Origin: Panacagrimonas sp965216845
GTDB lineage: Bacteria; Pseudomonadota; Gammaproteobacteria; Nevskiales; Nevskiaceae
Reading direction: 5' to 3'
DNA length: 64,000 bases
NCBI GenBank assembly: GCA_965216845.1
Contig: OZ244200.1
Location: 2,852,001 to 2,916,000 of the forward strand
Shown in pieces: positions 8,063 through 16,551 of this stretch. Position 1 is the first letter of the stretch; every line of letters starts with the position of its first letter. The position numbers and the translations under genes are program-made. The notes under the pieces were generated by a model. The model did not search any database and was not told the origin of the DNA. It saw only the letters and a program-made list of their open reading frames with translations.

Positions 8063-8166
8063 CACTTTCTTCCGTGTGGCGCCCAATGGGGCGCTGCCGC
8101 GAGTACATCGACAGCCGGCTCAAGACCCGGCTTCGGGGCGCCAATGACGACTACACTTTTACCCAT
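8062..8166 (-). CDS. Mini-ORF overlapping the purA start (34 codons)
   Basis: Begins with ATG at 8164-8166 behind AGAGGAAGTC and encodes MGKSVVVIGAPKPGLEPAVD followed by 14 more residues. The first ten codons copy those of purA. Its TGA shares bases with the purA ATG (TGATG), the classic geometry for termination-reinitiation coupling. It may be a by-product of the tandem duplication; translation is inference from the ribosome-binding site and overlap. Confidence 0.35.
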   Translation of the reverse strand: MGKSVVVIGAPKPGLEPAVDVLAAAPHWAPHGRK

Positions 8167-8269
8167 GACTTCCTCTGTGTGGCGCCCAATGGGGCGCTGC
8201 CGCGAGTGCATTGACAGCCGGCTCAAGACCCGGCTTCGGGGCGTCAGTGACGACTACACTTTTACCCAT
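8159..8269 (-). CDS. Second mini-ORF upstream of purA (36 codons)
   Basis: Starts at ATG 8267-8269 behind AGAGGAAGTC and begins MGKSVVVTDAPKPGLEP. Its TAA lies eight bases inside the next mini-ORF, so ribosomes could pass from one frame to the next towards purA. It derives from the partial third copy of the duplicated purA start region. Whether it is expressed is unknown. Confidence 0.3.
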   Translation of the reverse strand: MGKSVVVTDAPKPGLEPAVNALAAAPHWAPHRGSHG

Positions 8270-8304
8270 GACTTCCTCTTATCGGCGCTGGATTAATTTC
8301 CGAA

Positions 8305-8390
8305 CGTCATGCCGGACTTGATCCGGCATCCAGTTGTTGTACCGACGAGGCTGGATTCCGGATAAGCGCTGCGCGCTTCCCGGAATGACG
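8305..8390. repeat. Short palindromic intergenic repeat
   Basis: Begins CGTCATGCCGGACTTG and ends CCCGGAATGACG, with inner parts ATCCGGCATCCAG and CTGGATTCCGGAT that are also complementary. The whole 86 bp can fold into a long imperfect hairpin. Similar CGTCAT-bounded palindromes are common dispersed repeats in proteobacteria. It lies between hisZ and the purA leader and does not code. Confidence 0.6.
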
Positions 8391-8427
8391 GTTTTCGGAC
8401 TGGAGCTCAAATGACCGTCGTACCCCA

Positions 8428-9414
8428 TCATTCAGTGCTTCCAAGACGCAACAACTCATTCAAATCCGCGGAAAATCCGGTCGCCGGCATGGGCCGATCA
8501 AACTCCTGCCCCACCCCGTCGTAACGTCCGCCGCGGGCAATCTCGCGTCCATAACCGGGCACGAACGCGGCGAACACCAGCCCGGTGTGATAGCGCTGAC
8601 CGCGCAACTCGCCCAGGTCAATGTGAATCGGCTGACCCGGTCGCATCTTCTGTACGGATGCCACGATGCACTGCAAGGTATCCAGCGCTTGTTGGATCAC
8701 TGCGTTGCCGGTGTCGAGCACTTGTCGCGCACGATCAATGACCTCAATGCCGCCGTTCAAATCCATCAGCGCGCGCAGCGCCTCAACGGCACCGTTCATG
8801 CCGCGCCGGGCGCCGAAATCCTGCAGGTCCGGCTGCGACTTTCTCTGCAGGATGTTGAACAGCTGCGCCTCATCATCGGTTGCCAAATCCAGTTGGGCGA
8901 TGGTGGCGCGGTAGATCGCCGCGTGTCCCAGCTCCAGATGCACGTCTTCCACCCCGGCCAGCTCCAGGGCTTGCAGCATCAGCTTCAGAATTTCGGCGTC
9001 GGCGTCCGGTTCGCTGACGCCGAACAGCTCGCAACCCACCTGACGCGGGGATCGCGCGCCGCCTGGACTGTCCGGCACGGTGCGCAACACGGTGCCGATG
9101 TAGCAAAGCCGGACCACCTGCGCCGCTTCAAATCGACGCGCGGCGATACGCGCCGCTTGCGGCGTCATGTCTGCCCGAACCCCCAGCATGCGCCCGCTGG
9201 CCGGATCGGCAAAGCGAAAAATCTGCTGCTCCAGCTCGCTGCCGGCGCCGGTCAGCAAGGCGTCCAGGTGCTCCAGTATCGGCGGCAGAATCAGCTCATA
9301 GCCGGCCTCACGGAAGCCGTCCAGCAAGCGCCGCCGCAGCGCTTCCAAAGCCCAGGAAGTGGGCGGCATCGCCTCTTCCATGCCGTCCGGCAATATCCAG
9401 CGTCTGCTTGGCAT
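8428..9414 (-). CDS. hisZ: ATP phosphoribosyltransferase regulatory subunit HisZ
   Basis: Class II histidyl-tRNA-synthetase paralogue that lacks aminoacylation and pairs with the short-form HisG to make the first enzyme of histidine synthesis. 328 residues, shorter than many HisZ proteins but with the family features: WILPDGMEEAMPP at the start, the ILPPILEHLDAL motif, FADPASGRMLGVRADMTPQ and RGGRYDGVGQEF. It sits between DUF2065 and purA, a common arrangement in gammaproteobacteria. Its presence predicts a short HisG elsewhere in the genome. Confidence 0.93.
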   Translation of the reverse strand: MPSRRWILPDGMEEAMPPTSWALEALRRRLLDGFREAGYELILPPILEHLDALLTGAGSELEQQIFRFADPASGRMLGVRADMTPQAARIAARRFEAAQVVRLCYIGTVLRTVPDSPGGARSPRQVGCELFGVSEPDADAEILKLMLQALELAGVEDVHLELGHAAIYRATIAQLDLATDDEAQLFNILQRKSQPDLQDFGARRGMNGAVEALRALMDLNGGIEVIDRARQVLDTGNAVIQQALDTLQCIVASVQKMRPGQPIHIDLGELRGQRYHTGLVFAAFVPGYGREIARGGRYDGVGQEFDRPMPATGFSADLNELLRLGSTE

Positions 9415-9445
9415 TGAAATCTTTGGGGGAAGGCGAATCAGCCGC

Positions 9446-9631
9446 CTATTTTAACCCTTGCAGCAACAACAGCCCCGCCAGCATCGATACGCCGCCCAGA
9501 ATCCGAAAGCCGCGGTCACTCATTTTCGCGGCCTCCAGCAAGCTCGATCGAAACCCGGACGGGCAAAGAAACGGCAACACGCCCTCCAGCACCATCAACA
9601 GTGCCAGCGCACGCAGAAAGTCGGCCCACAT
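9446..9631 (-). CDS. DUF2065 small inner-membrane protein
   Basis: 61 residues with two hydrophobic segments (FLRALALLMVLEGVLPFL and GGVSMLAGLLLLQGL) separated by a basic loop with MSDRGFRILG. This matches the YjeT/DUF2065 family, which lies between hflC and purA in Escherichia coli and here between hflC and hisZ. Its function is not established. The synteny strongly supports the call. Confidence 0.88.
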   Translation of the reverse strand: MWADFLRALALLMVLEGVLPFLCPSGFRSSLLEAAKMSDRGFRILGGVSMLAGLLLLQGLK

Positions 9632-9693
9632 CAGAAGGTTCCGTCCGCAGAATTCATCAACCAGCCTACCCGATGCGCGGATTTTGCTGGTTT

Positions 9694-9816
9694 CTACCGC
9701 AACCGCGCGATGATGGCCTGACAGTCAACTTCACCATCATCCGGCAATAACCGCGCGCCCTTGCGGTCGATGACCAGATCATCCGGGTCTTCGGTCTTGC
9801 GCTCGGTGGAAGCCAT
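9694..9816 (-). CDS. Possible 40-residue acidic small ORF
   Basis: Reads MASTERKTEDPDDLVIDRKG and continues to CQAIIARLR before a TAG. It has a plausible mixed-charge composition, lies between hflC and DUF2065 on the same strand, and has no clear Shine-Dalgarno. I do not recognise it. It may be a real small protein or chance reading in a 270-bp gap. Confidence 0.25.
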   Translation of the reverse strand: MASTERKTEDPDDLVIDRKGARLLPDDGEVDCQAIIARLR

Positions 9817-9862
9817 TGCTGCGCGTCCGATATTCGGCTCTCGTACCAAACCGAGCGCAACT

Positions 9863-9885
9863 GACCTCCTCAAATTGAGGAGGTC
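9863..9885. promoter_or_regulatory. Perfect hairpin downstream of hflC
   Basis: GACCTCCTC, loop AAATT, GAGGAGGTC: an exact inverted repeat 15 bp beyond the hflC stop. No T-run follows on the minus strand, so it is not a standard intrinsic terminator. It could stabilise the hflKC transcript 3' end or act as a weak attenuator before DUF2065. Confidence 0.35.
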
Positions 9886-9899
9886 GCCTCAACGCAAAG

Positions 9900-10760
9900 T
9901 TACTTCTTGTTGAAGTACTGGAACAGCTCGCCGTCCGGCTCCAGCACCAATACGCCATCGCGATTGGAGAAAGCGTCGCGGTAGACGTTGAGCGAGCGGT
10001 AGAACTTGTAGAACTCCTCGTCCGAGCCGTAGGCCTTGGCGTAGATGTCCGCCGCCTTGGCGTCCCCTTCACCACGCAGCTTTTCAGCATCGCGATAGGC
10101 GTTGGCGACGATGATCTGCGCCTCACGGTCGGCGTCGGCACGGATGCGTTCGGCCTCTTCCTCGCCACGGGCGCGCAAGTCCGAAGCCACGCGGGTACGC
10201 TCGGCGCGCATGCGCTGATACACCGAGTCGCTGACGTCGCGCGGCAAATCCACGCGCTTGACGCGGACATCAACGATTTCAATGCCAAGATCGCTGACCT
10301 TCTCGCGTGCGCCTTCCAGCAGCGCCTTGAGGATTTGATCGCGCTCGCCCGACACCACTTCCTGCACGGTGCGCGAGCCAAACTCGTCACGCAGGCCGCG
10401 GTTGACGATGGCCGACAGACGATCCATGGCCACCAGTTCCTGACCGCCGGTAGAACGATAGTAAACCGGGGTGTCAGCGATGCGCCATTTAACGAAGTAG
10501 TCGACGTCCACATTCTTCTTTTCGACCGTCAGGAAGCTTTCCGTCTGGTTGTCCAGCATCAGAATGCGGCCGTCGAGCCGTTCGACCCGCTGTACCAGCG
10601 GCAGCTTGAAGTGCAGTCCCGGCGGATAGTCCGTGCCCTGAATTTCACCCAGTTGGAACAACAGGGCCCGCTCGCGCTGATCCACCGTGAACAGGCTGCC
10701 GGAGATCAGCATCAAGGCCAGCACCGAGATGATGGCCAAAACCGTCATATTCATTCTCAT
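9900..10760 (-). CDS. hflC: HflC, FtsH-modulating SPFH protein
   Basis: Inner-membrane stomatin/prohibitin-like protein that forms a large periplasmic cage with HflK around the FtsH protease. 286 residues: one N-terminal membrane segment (VLAIISVLALMLISG), the SPFH domain beginning VDQRERALLFQLGE, and a long charged coiled coil (RARGEEEAERIRADADREAQ) followed by EEFYKFYRSLNVYRD. Its start overlaps the hflK stop (TAATG), so the two are translationally coupled. Confidence 0.97.
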   Translation of the reverse strand: MRMNMTVLAIISVLALMLISGSLFTVDQRERALLFQLGEIQGTDYPPGLHFKLPLVQRVERLDGRILMLDNQTESFLTVEKKNVDVDYFVKWRIADTPVYYRSTGGQELVAMDRLSAIVNRGLRDEFGSRTVQEVVSGERDQILKALLEGAREKVSDLGIEIVDVRVKRVDLPRDVSDSVYQRMRAERTRVASDLRARGEEEAERIRADADREAQIIVANAYRDAEKLRGEGDAKAADIYAKAYGSDEEFYKFYRSLNVYRDAFSNRDGVLVLEPDGELFQYFNKK

Positions 10761-11902
10761 TACCGCCCCCGAGCACGCGAACGCGCTGAATCTGATCTGT
10801 TACTGGATGGCGTCACCGTATTTGGAAGCGAGACGTAATCCCCGCTGGAGCCTTGAGGTTTCTTGGGCGCATTTTTCAGCAGCTGATCCAGCGGCAGGTA
10901 GAACATCGGGCTGCCCTGATCCACGTCCAGCAGTATCTTGGAGCTGGATTGCAATACCGAACTCATGCTGTCCAGGTACAAGCGGTCACGTGTCACCTTG
11001 GGCGCCTTGCGATATTCAGTGACCAATTGCTGAAAACGCGAAGCATCACCTTCGGCGCGCGCAATGGTCTGATCCCGATAACCGGTGGCTTCGGCCAACT
11101 GACGGGCAGCAGCACCACGGGCTTTGGGCAAGCGATCATTGGCGTAGGCCTCGGCCTCGTTCTTCAGACGCTGCTGATCCTCACGCGCCTTGATGGCGTC
11201 GGCGAAGGCGGCTTGCACCGCTTCGGGCGGCTGCGCCTGTTGCAGGTTGACCTCGGTCACGATCAGGCCGGAAACGTATTCGTCCAGGCTTTCCTGCAAC
11301 AAGACCTTGGTCTGCTCGGCAATTTCCTCACGACCGGCGGTAAGGATGAAGTCCATCTCACTGCGACCCACGGTTTCACGCACGGCGGACTTGGTGGCCT
11401 GTTTGAGCGTGGTGTCCGGCTCGGAGACGTTGAACAAATAGTCTTCGGCCGAGGACACGCGATACTGCACCGTCAGTTCCACATCAACGATGTTCTCGTC
11501 CTTGGTGAGCATGCTCTGACGGTCATTGATCTGACGCACCTGGGTGACGTTGACCACTTCCAGCCGTTCGATCGGCCACGGCGCGCGCCACCCCAAACCC
11601 GGCTGCGTGGTACGGCTGTAGGCGCCAAATTGCAACACCACGCCGCGTTCCTGTTCGTCCACCACGTAAAAGCCAGTGAGCAGCCACAACACCACAAAGC
11701 CCAGGACAGCAAGCCCGATCACGCCCTTGGGCAAGCCGGAAAACTGTCCGCCGCCTTTGCCACCGCCGCCGCCGCCGCCGAAACGTGCTTTGAGACGTTT
11801 CAGTAATTCATCCAGATCTGGCGGCCCATTGCCACCCGAGTTGCCGCCACCAGGGCCCTGATTCCAGGGATCCCGGCCCGGTCCTGGCTCGTTCCAAGCC
11901 AT
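10760..11902 (-). CDS. hflK: HflK, FtsH-modulating SPFH protein
   Basis: Partner of HflC in the HflKC complex that regulates FtsH. 380 residues. A glycine-rich cytoplasmic N-terminus (residues 1-55, GGGGGGKGGG) precedes a membrane segment (VIGLAVLGFVVLWLLTGFYV), then the SPFH domain starting VDEQERGVVLQFG and a coiled coil. The C-terminus is serine- and arginine-rich. It lies downstream of hflX and directly upstream of hflC. Confidence 0.97.
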   Translation of the reverse strand: MAWNEPGPGRDPWNQGPGGGNSGGNGPPDLDELLKRLKARFGGGGGGGKGGGQFSGLPKGVIGLAVLGFVVLWLLTGFYVVDEQERGVVLQFGAYSRTTQPGLGWRAPWPIERLEVVNVTQVRQINDRQSMLTKDENIVDVELTVQYRVSSAEDYLFNVSEPDTTLKQATKSAVRETVGRSEMDFILTAGREEIAEQTKVLLQESLDEYVSGLIVTEVNLQQAQPPEAVQAAFADAIKAREDQQRLKNEAEAYANDRLPKARGAAARQLAEATGYRDQTIARAEGDASRFQQLVTEYRKAPKVTRDRLYLDSMSSVLQSSSKILLDVDQGSPMFYLPLDQLLKNAPKKPQGSSGDYVSLPNTVTPSSNRSDSARSRARGR

Positions 11903-12027
11903 CGATTGTTACTCCAGGTTAGTTGATTGGTTGGGCAGTGCCATGAAAAACAGCGCTTGCCTTGAAAATGAATGCTTCGAACATCGCGCAGGGTGCGGGA
12001 TTTTAGCCCGAACGATAATTGTTCGGG

Positions 12028-13353
12028 CTAGGTCGCCGCCTCCCAATCCTCAATCATGCGGGCTTGCGGCGGCGCTTCAAGCCCTGCCGCCTGGCACAGG
12101 CCGCGAAGCTTCTGATACGGCATCAACACCTGCAAGCGAAAGCTGCCATCGTCCTGCAACTGCTCACTCTGGATGGCGCGCTGCTGGAACAGCTGCGCGC
12201 GCAATCGCGCCGAGGCCGCCGGCACGCAAAGCTCGTAGACCTCGCTTTCGGTCTGCTGCAATTCGGCAATCGCCGCGCGCAGCAAATCCAGCCCCTGGGC
12301 CTGTCGCGCGGACAGATAGACCCGACGCGGCAGCCCCTGCTCGTCGCGTTCGATGCGCGCCGATTCCGTCTCGCGCAAGTCGATCTTGTTGAACACCTGC
12401 AGGCAGGGCACATCACCGGCGCCGATTTCCTCCAGCACCGCTTCGACCTGGGCAATGCGGGTATTGCGCTCGGGATCGGCGGCGTCCACCACGTGCAGCA
12501 GCAGGTCCGCCTCGCGGCTTTCCTCCAGGGTTGCGCGAAACGCGGCGATCAAGTCGTGCGGGAGGTCGCGGATAAAACCGACGGTATCGGCCAGCACCGC
12601 CGGCACGCCGACCGGCAAGTCCAGACGCCGGACCGTAGTGTCGAGGGTCGCGAACAGTTGATTGGAGGCAAAGCCCTGCTCGCCGGTCAGCGCGTTGAAC
12701 AGCGTGGACTTGCCGGCGTTGGTATAGCCCACCAGAGAAATCGCCGGCGTTTGTCGGCGCTGACGCGCCATGCGGTTTTGCGAGCGCCGTTTGCGTACCT
12801 GCTCCAGATGGCGCTTGAGCGTTGCCATACGCTCACGAATCATGCGGCGATCGGTTTCCAGCTGTGATTCGCCCGGACCGCGCAGGCCGATGCCACCACG
12901 TTGCCGTTCAAGGTGAGTCCAACCACGCACCAGCCGCGTGGAAAGATGGCGCAACTGCGCCAGTTCCACCTGCAACTTGCCTTCGTGCGAACGCGCACGC
13001 CGCGCGAAAATATCCAGAATCAGCCCCGCCCGGTCCAGCACCCGACAGCACAGAATTCGTTCCAGATTGCGCTCCTGGCTGGGCGAAAGATTATGGTTGA
13101 AAATGGCCAGTTCCGCGCATTGCTCGCTGACGGCGGCGGCGATCTCCTCGGCCTTGCCGCTGCCCACGAACAGCCCCGGATCCGGTCGGTTGCGCGAACC
13201 CCCGATCAGGCCGAGCGTGTCCGCGCCCGCCGATGCGCAGAGTTCTTCGAACTCCTCACGCTCGGATTCGTAATCTCCACCCGGAAGCGCCAGGTGAATC
13301 AGAATGGCGCGATCCCCCTGACCCGGCCGCTCAAAAAGTTCTTGAATAGACAA
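12028..13353 (-). CDS. hflX: Ribosome-associated GTPase HflX
   Basis: GTPase that splits stalled 70S ribosomes, notably under heat stress. 441 residues: N-terminal HflX domain with GLFVGSGKAEEI, a coiled linker with GLRGPGESQLETDRR, then the G domain with P-loop GYTNAGKSTLFNALTG, switch region DTVGFIRDLP and NKID. The first 15 codons begin MSIQELFERPGQGDRAILIHL. It follows hfq by 15 bp, the widely conserved hfq-hflX pair. Confidence 0.97.
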   Translation of the reverse strand: MSIQELFERPGQGDRAILIHLALPGGDYESEREEFEELCASAGADTLGLIGGSRNRPDPGLFVGSGKAEEIAAAVSEQCAELAIFNHNLSPSQERNLERILCCRVLDRAGLILDIFARRARSHEGKLQVELAQLRHLSTRLVRGWTHLERQRGGIGLRGPGESQLETDRRMIRERMATLKRHLEQVRKRRSQNRMARQRRQTPAISLVGYTNAGKSTLFNALTGEQGFASNQLFATLDTTVRRLDLPVGVPAVLADTVGFIRDLPHDLIAAFRATLEESREADLLLHVVDAADPERNTRIAQVEAVLEEIGAGDVPCLQVFNKIDLRETESARIERDEQGLPRRVYLSARQAQGLDLLRAAIAELQQTESEVYELCVPAASARLRAQLFQQRAIQSEQLQDDGSFRLQVLMPYQKLRGLCQAAGLEAPPQARMIEDWEAAT

Positions 13354-13368
13354 GGATTTCCAAAAAAA

Positions 13369-13620
13369 CTAGGCGACGCTCTCGGCAGCGCCGTCCTGCT
13401 CCGGGTCATAAATTCGCACCGGGCGGGCGGGCACAATGGTGGAGATGGCGTGCTTGTAAACCATCTGGCTGACGCTGTTCTTGAGCAACACCACGAAGGA
13501 GTCGAAGGACTCGATCTGGCCCTGCAACTTGATGCCGTTCACCAGATAGATGGAGACAGGGATGCGTTCTTTGCGCAACGCATTCAAAAACGGTTCTTGT
13601 AGCGTCTGACCCTTGGACAT
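13369..13620 (-). CDS. hfq: RNA chaperone Hfq
   Basis: Hexameric Sm-like protein that pairs small RNAs with mRNAs. 83 residues. The N-terminus MSKGQTLQEPFLNALRKERI and Sm motifs (VSIYLVNGIKLQGQIESFD and VYKHAISTIVP) are essentially those of the family; the C-terminal tail is short. The ribosome-binding site is AAAGGAAAT. It lies between miaA and hflX, as in Escherichia coli. Confidence 0.98.
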   Translation of the reverse strand: MSKGQTLQEPFLNALRKERIPVSIYLVNGIKLQGQIESFDSFVVLLKNSVSQMVYKHAISTIVPARPVRIYDPEQDGAAESVA

Positions 13621-13699
13621 TTTTGATTTCCTTTATGTTTTTTAAACCGGCGTGGCGGGCGCCGGGTGGGACCGCAGTCACACTCCCTTGCAACTGAAA

Positions 13700-13710
13700 A
13701 GTCTAGCACG
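13700..13710 (-). promoter_or_regulatory. Possible extended -10 promoter for hfq
   Basis: On the minus strand TGC followed by TAGACT (13700-13705) forms an extended -10 element about 80 bp before the hfq start. No convincing -35 was seen. The 143-bp miaA-hfq gap is the only sizeable one inside this block, which suits an internal promoter. Confidence 0.3.
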
Positions 13711-13763
13711 CGCATTGCACGCGTCGACCGCCGAATCATGCGGCAAACCCGCCTGCCGCCGCC

Positions 13764-14696
13764 CTATGACGCCTGATTGGACACAAGGTTCCAGGCCTGA
13801 TCGAGCAAATCGGGCGCCAGTGCGTCCAGTGTCTGCAGGCCCGTTTCCGAGCGCAGCCAGGTGAGCTGTCGCTTGGCGAATTGGCGGGTGGCGGCCAGGG
13901 CGCGTTGTTCAGCGTGCTCGCGCGATGTCTCCCCTTCCAGATAGGCCCAGATCTGCCGATATCCGACCGCGCGGATGGACGGCAGCGCGGGGTGCAGATC
14001 GCCGCGTGCGTGCAAGCGCGCCACCTCCTGATGAAATCCGGCTTCAAGCATTTTTCGCAGGCGATCTTCAATGCGCTGGTGCAGGCGCTTTCGATCATCC
14101 AGCTGCAAGGCGATACGCAGCATCGGCAGCTGCGGTCGGCGCTGCGCATTCTGCAATTGGCTGAGCGCCTGTCCGCTGAGCATCGCCACTTCCAGCGCGC
14201 GCTGGATGCGCTGACTGTCGTTGGGATGCAGGCGCTGTGCGGTGACCGGGTCCAGCGCTTGCAAGCGCTGATGCAAGGCCGGCCAACCGGCAGCCTCGGC
14301 CTCCGCGCTCAGCTTGGCGCGAAACTCGGCCGAGGCCGGCGGCAGCTCCGACAGTCCGCCAGCCAGCGCGCGAAAATACAGCATGGTCCCGCCAACCAGC
14401 AGCGGCACATGCGCACGCGATTGAATCTCCTCGATCAGGCGCAGCGCGTCCTGCCGGAATCGCGCCGCCGAATAGGGCTGCGCCGGATCCACAATATCAA
14501 TCAGATGGTGGGCAATGTTGCCGCGTTCGGCCAGACTGGGCTTGGCCGTGCCGATGTCCATGCCGCGATAGACCTGCGCCGAATCCACGCTGATGATTTG
14601 CGCCGGCTGGTTGTTGTCGGCCAGGCGTTGCGCCAGGGCCACCGCCAAAGCGGACTTTCCCGAGGCCGTCGGCCCCATGATGCAGATCGGATCCAT
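13764..14696 (-). CDS. miaA: tRNA dimethylallyltransferase
   Basis: Transfers a dimethylallyl group to A37 of tRNAs reading codons that start with U. 310 residues. P-loop GPTASGKSALAVAL near the N-terminus, SVDSAQVYRGMDIGTAKPS with the catalytic Asp, HHLIDIVDP, and the C-terminal QFAKRQLTWLRSE tRNA-binding segment. The ATG at 14696 is preceded by an in-frame GTG; both lie immediately after the mutL stop, so miaA is probably coupled to mutL. Confidence 0.96.
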   Translation of the reverse strand: MDPICIMGPTASGKSALAVALAQRLADNNQPAQIISVDSAQVYRGMDIGTAKPSLAERGNIAHHLIDIVDPAQPYSAARFRQDALRLIEEIQSRAHVPLLVGGTMLYFRALAGGLSELPPASAEFRAKLSAEAEAAGWPALHQRLQALDPVTAQRLHPNDSQRIQRALEVAMLSGQALSQLQNAQRRPQLPMLRIALQLDDRKRLHQRIEDRLRKMLEAGFHQEVARLHARGDLHPALPSIRAVGYRQIWAYLEGETSREHAEQRALAATRQFAKRQLTWLRSETGLQTLDALAPDLLDQAWNLVSNQAS

Positions 14697-14699
14697 CAC

Positions 14700-16493
14700 T
14701 TACTTTCCGCGCAGAAACAGACGATCCAGCGCGGACATCTCCAGTTGCACCCAGGTGGGTCGACCGTGATTGCATTGACCGGACAGCTCGGTCTGTTCCA
14801 TGTCGCGCAGCAAGGCGTCCATCTCCGCCAACCCCAGGCGTCGGCCGGCCTTGATGGCGGATCGGCAGGCCATGTCCGCCAGCACGCGATGCTGGGCGTC
14901 AAGCACTTCGCCCAGGTGCGCGTGCGGCAGGCTGTCGGCCATGCCATCGGCAATTTCATGCACCAGGCCGCTCAGCTCCCCCTTGGCCAGACAAGACGGC
15001 GCGGCGCGCACCTGAATCAGGCCCGGACCCGCCCGATCAATCCGCAAGCCCAGGCGACTCAGGGCCTCCTGCTGATGTTCAATCGCGTCCGCCTGATCTT
15101 GATGCAATTGCACCGCCTGTGGCGTCAGCAGGCTTTGTGAAGCCACGGTGCCATCCTGCAGCTCTTGCTTGAAGCGCTCGTAGATGACCCGCTCGTGCGC
15201 CGCGTGCGCATCCACCACCACCAAGCCCTTTTCGTTTTGCGCAAGAATGAAAACCTCGTGAAGCTGCGCCACCGCGGTGCCAAGATAGCCGGCCGATGCG
15301 GCGCGCTCGGCGGGCAGCTGGCTTGGCTCAGCATGACTGTGACGCAACAAGGCCCAGCCGGTTTGTTGAACCGGCGCTTCGGCGACGCCGCTGCGGGATT
15401 GCGGCCTGGGCCGCCATGCGCTTTGCCAAGCGTCAGCGCTGAGCCTGGGCGCTTCCGGCAATTTGGGGCCAGCCTCACGCGCTTGCTGATCCGGCGTCAG
15501 CGACCGCAGGCGTTGATGAATGGCGCCGAACAAAAGGTCGTGAACATCGCCGCTACGACGGAATCGCACCTCCGACTTCTGCGGATGCACGTTGACATCG
15601 ACGCTGGCCGGATCCAGCTCCAGATACAAGACGAAAGCCGGATAGCGCGTCGAATGCATGGCATCTGATAATGCGCGACGAATGGCGAACGACGCCAGCC
15701 GATCGCGCACGCTGCGACCGTTGACGAACAGGTATTGCAGTTCGGCATTGGGCCGCGAAAAACCGGGGTCGGCAAACCAGCCATGCAGTCGCATGCCAAG
15801 GCGCGTTTCGTCCAGCGCCACGCGATGATCGAAAAAGGATTGACCGCAGATCTTTCGCAAACGCTGATCCATCGCCTCGGCGGTGGATGCTGCTTTCAGG
15901 TCGAAGATCTGCCGGTTTGCATGTTGCAATCGAAAACCGACTTCGGGTCGCGCCAAGGCAAGCCGGCGCAGCCACTGATCCGCATGGCGCAGCTCGGTGG
16001 CGGTGGATTTGAGAAACTTGCGTCGTGCCGGCGTGTTGAAAAACAGATCGCAGACTTCCACGCTGCTGCCGGGCGGGTGTGCACCGGGACGAGGTTTCTG
16101 ATGCCTGATCTCACCGTCACCACTCAGCACCCAGGCATGCTCGGCATCGGCGCACCGCGAACTGAGCGTCAACCGCGACACCGACAGAATGCTGGGCAGC
16201 GCTTCGCCGCGAAAACCCAGCGTCGGCACCGACTCCAGGTCTTGCAACTGGCTGATCTTGCTGGTGGCGTGACGCTGCAGCGCCAGCGACATTTGTTCAG
16301 CCTGGATACCGCGACCGTTGTCGCGCACCAAAATGCGACTCAGCCCGCCATTTTCCAGCTCCACCTCGATGCGGGTCGCGCCGGCGTCCAGGCTGTTTTC
16401 CACCAACTCCTTGACCACTGCGGCCGGACGCTCCACCACCTCGCCGGCGGCGATCTGGTTGATCAGAAGCTCGGGTAATTGCTGAATCGGCAA
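14700..16493 (-). CDS. mutL: DNA mismatch repair protein MutL
   Basis: GHKL ATPase that couples MutS mismatch recognition to strand removal. About 597 residues. N-terminal motifs INQIAAGEVVERP, ENSLDAGATRI, RDNGRGI and TLGFRGEALPS are visible; the C-terminal dimerisation domain contains LVVVDAHAAHERVIYE and ACRSAIKAGRRL. No DQHA-type endonuclease motif of the MutH-less kind was identified by eye. Start: alignment with family MutL (MPIQ...) favours the TTG at 16493; a TTG ten codons earlier is also open. Lies between amiB and miaA. Confidence 0.95.
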   Translation of the reverse strand: MPIQQLPELLINQIAAGEVVERPAAVVKELVENSLDAGATRIEVELENGGLSRILVRDNGRGIQAEQMSLALQRHATSKISQLQDLESVPTLGFRGEALPSILSVSRLTLSSRCADAEHAWVLSGDGEIRHQKPRPGAHPPGSSVEVCDLFFNTPARRKFLKSTATELRHADQWLRRLALARPEVGFRLQHANRQIFDLKAASTAEAMDQRLRKICGQSFFDHRVALDETRLGMRLHGWFADPGFSRPNAELQYLFVNGRSVRDRLASFAIRRALSDAMHSTRYPAFVLYLELDPASVDVNVHPQKSEVRFRRSGDVHDLLFGAIHQRLRSLTPDQQAREAGPKLPEAPRLSADAWQSAWRPRPQSRSGVAEAPVQQTGWALLRHSHAEPSQLPAERAASAGYLGTAVAQLHEVFILAQNEKGLVVVDAHAAHERVIYERFKQELQDGTVASQSLLTPQAVQLHQDQADAIEHQQEALSRLGLRIDRAGPGLIQVRAAPSCLAKGELSGLVHEIADGMADSLPHAHLGEVLDAQHRVLADMACRSAIKAGRRLGLAEMDALLRDMEQTELSGQCNHGRPTWVQLEMSALDRLFLRGK

Positions 16494-16551
16494 GGGGAGA
16501 GACTTGCGGCAGGCAATCGGCAAGCATAACGCTGTAGCGGATTGGCCGGCG

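Larger units (their letters stand above)
8032..8279. repeat. Tandem duplication of the purA start region
   Basis: Two and a half copies of a 103-104 bp unit: 8032-8135 (includes the real purA start), 8136-8238 and a partial copy 8239-8279. Each copy contains, on the minus strand, a purine-rich ribosome-binding site and an ATG followed by purA-like codons (MGKSVV). Copies differ by few substitutions, so the duplication is recent or maintained. The unit length is not a multiple of three, so the copies are in different frames. Confidence 0.85.

Noticed and set aside
8084..8086. Upstream in-frame TTG as purA start
   Set aside because: Would add MGATRKKV before the conserved start. The ATG at 8062 matches the family and has its own ribosome-binding site.
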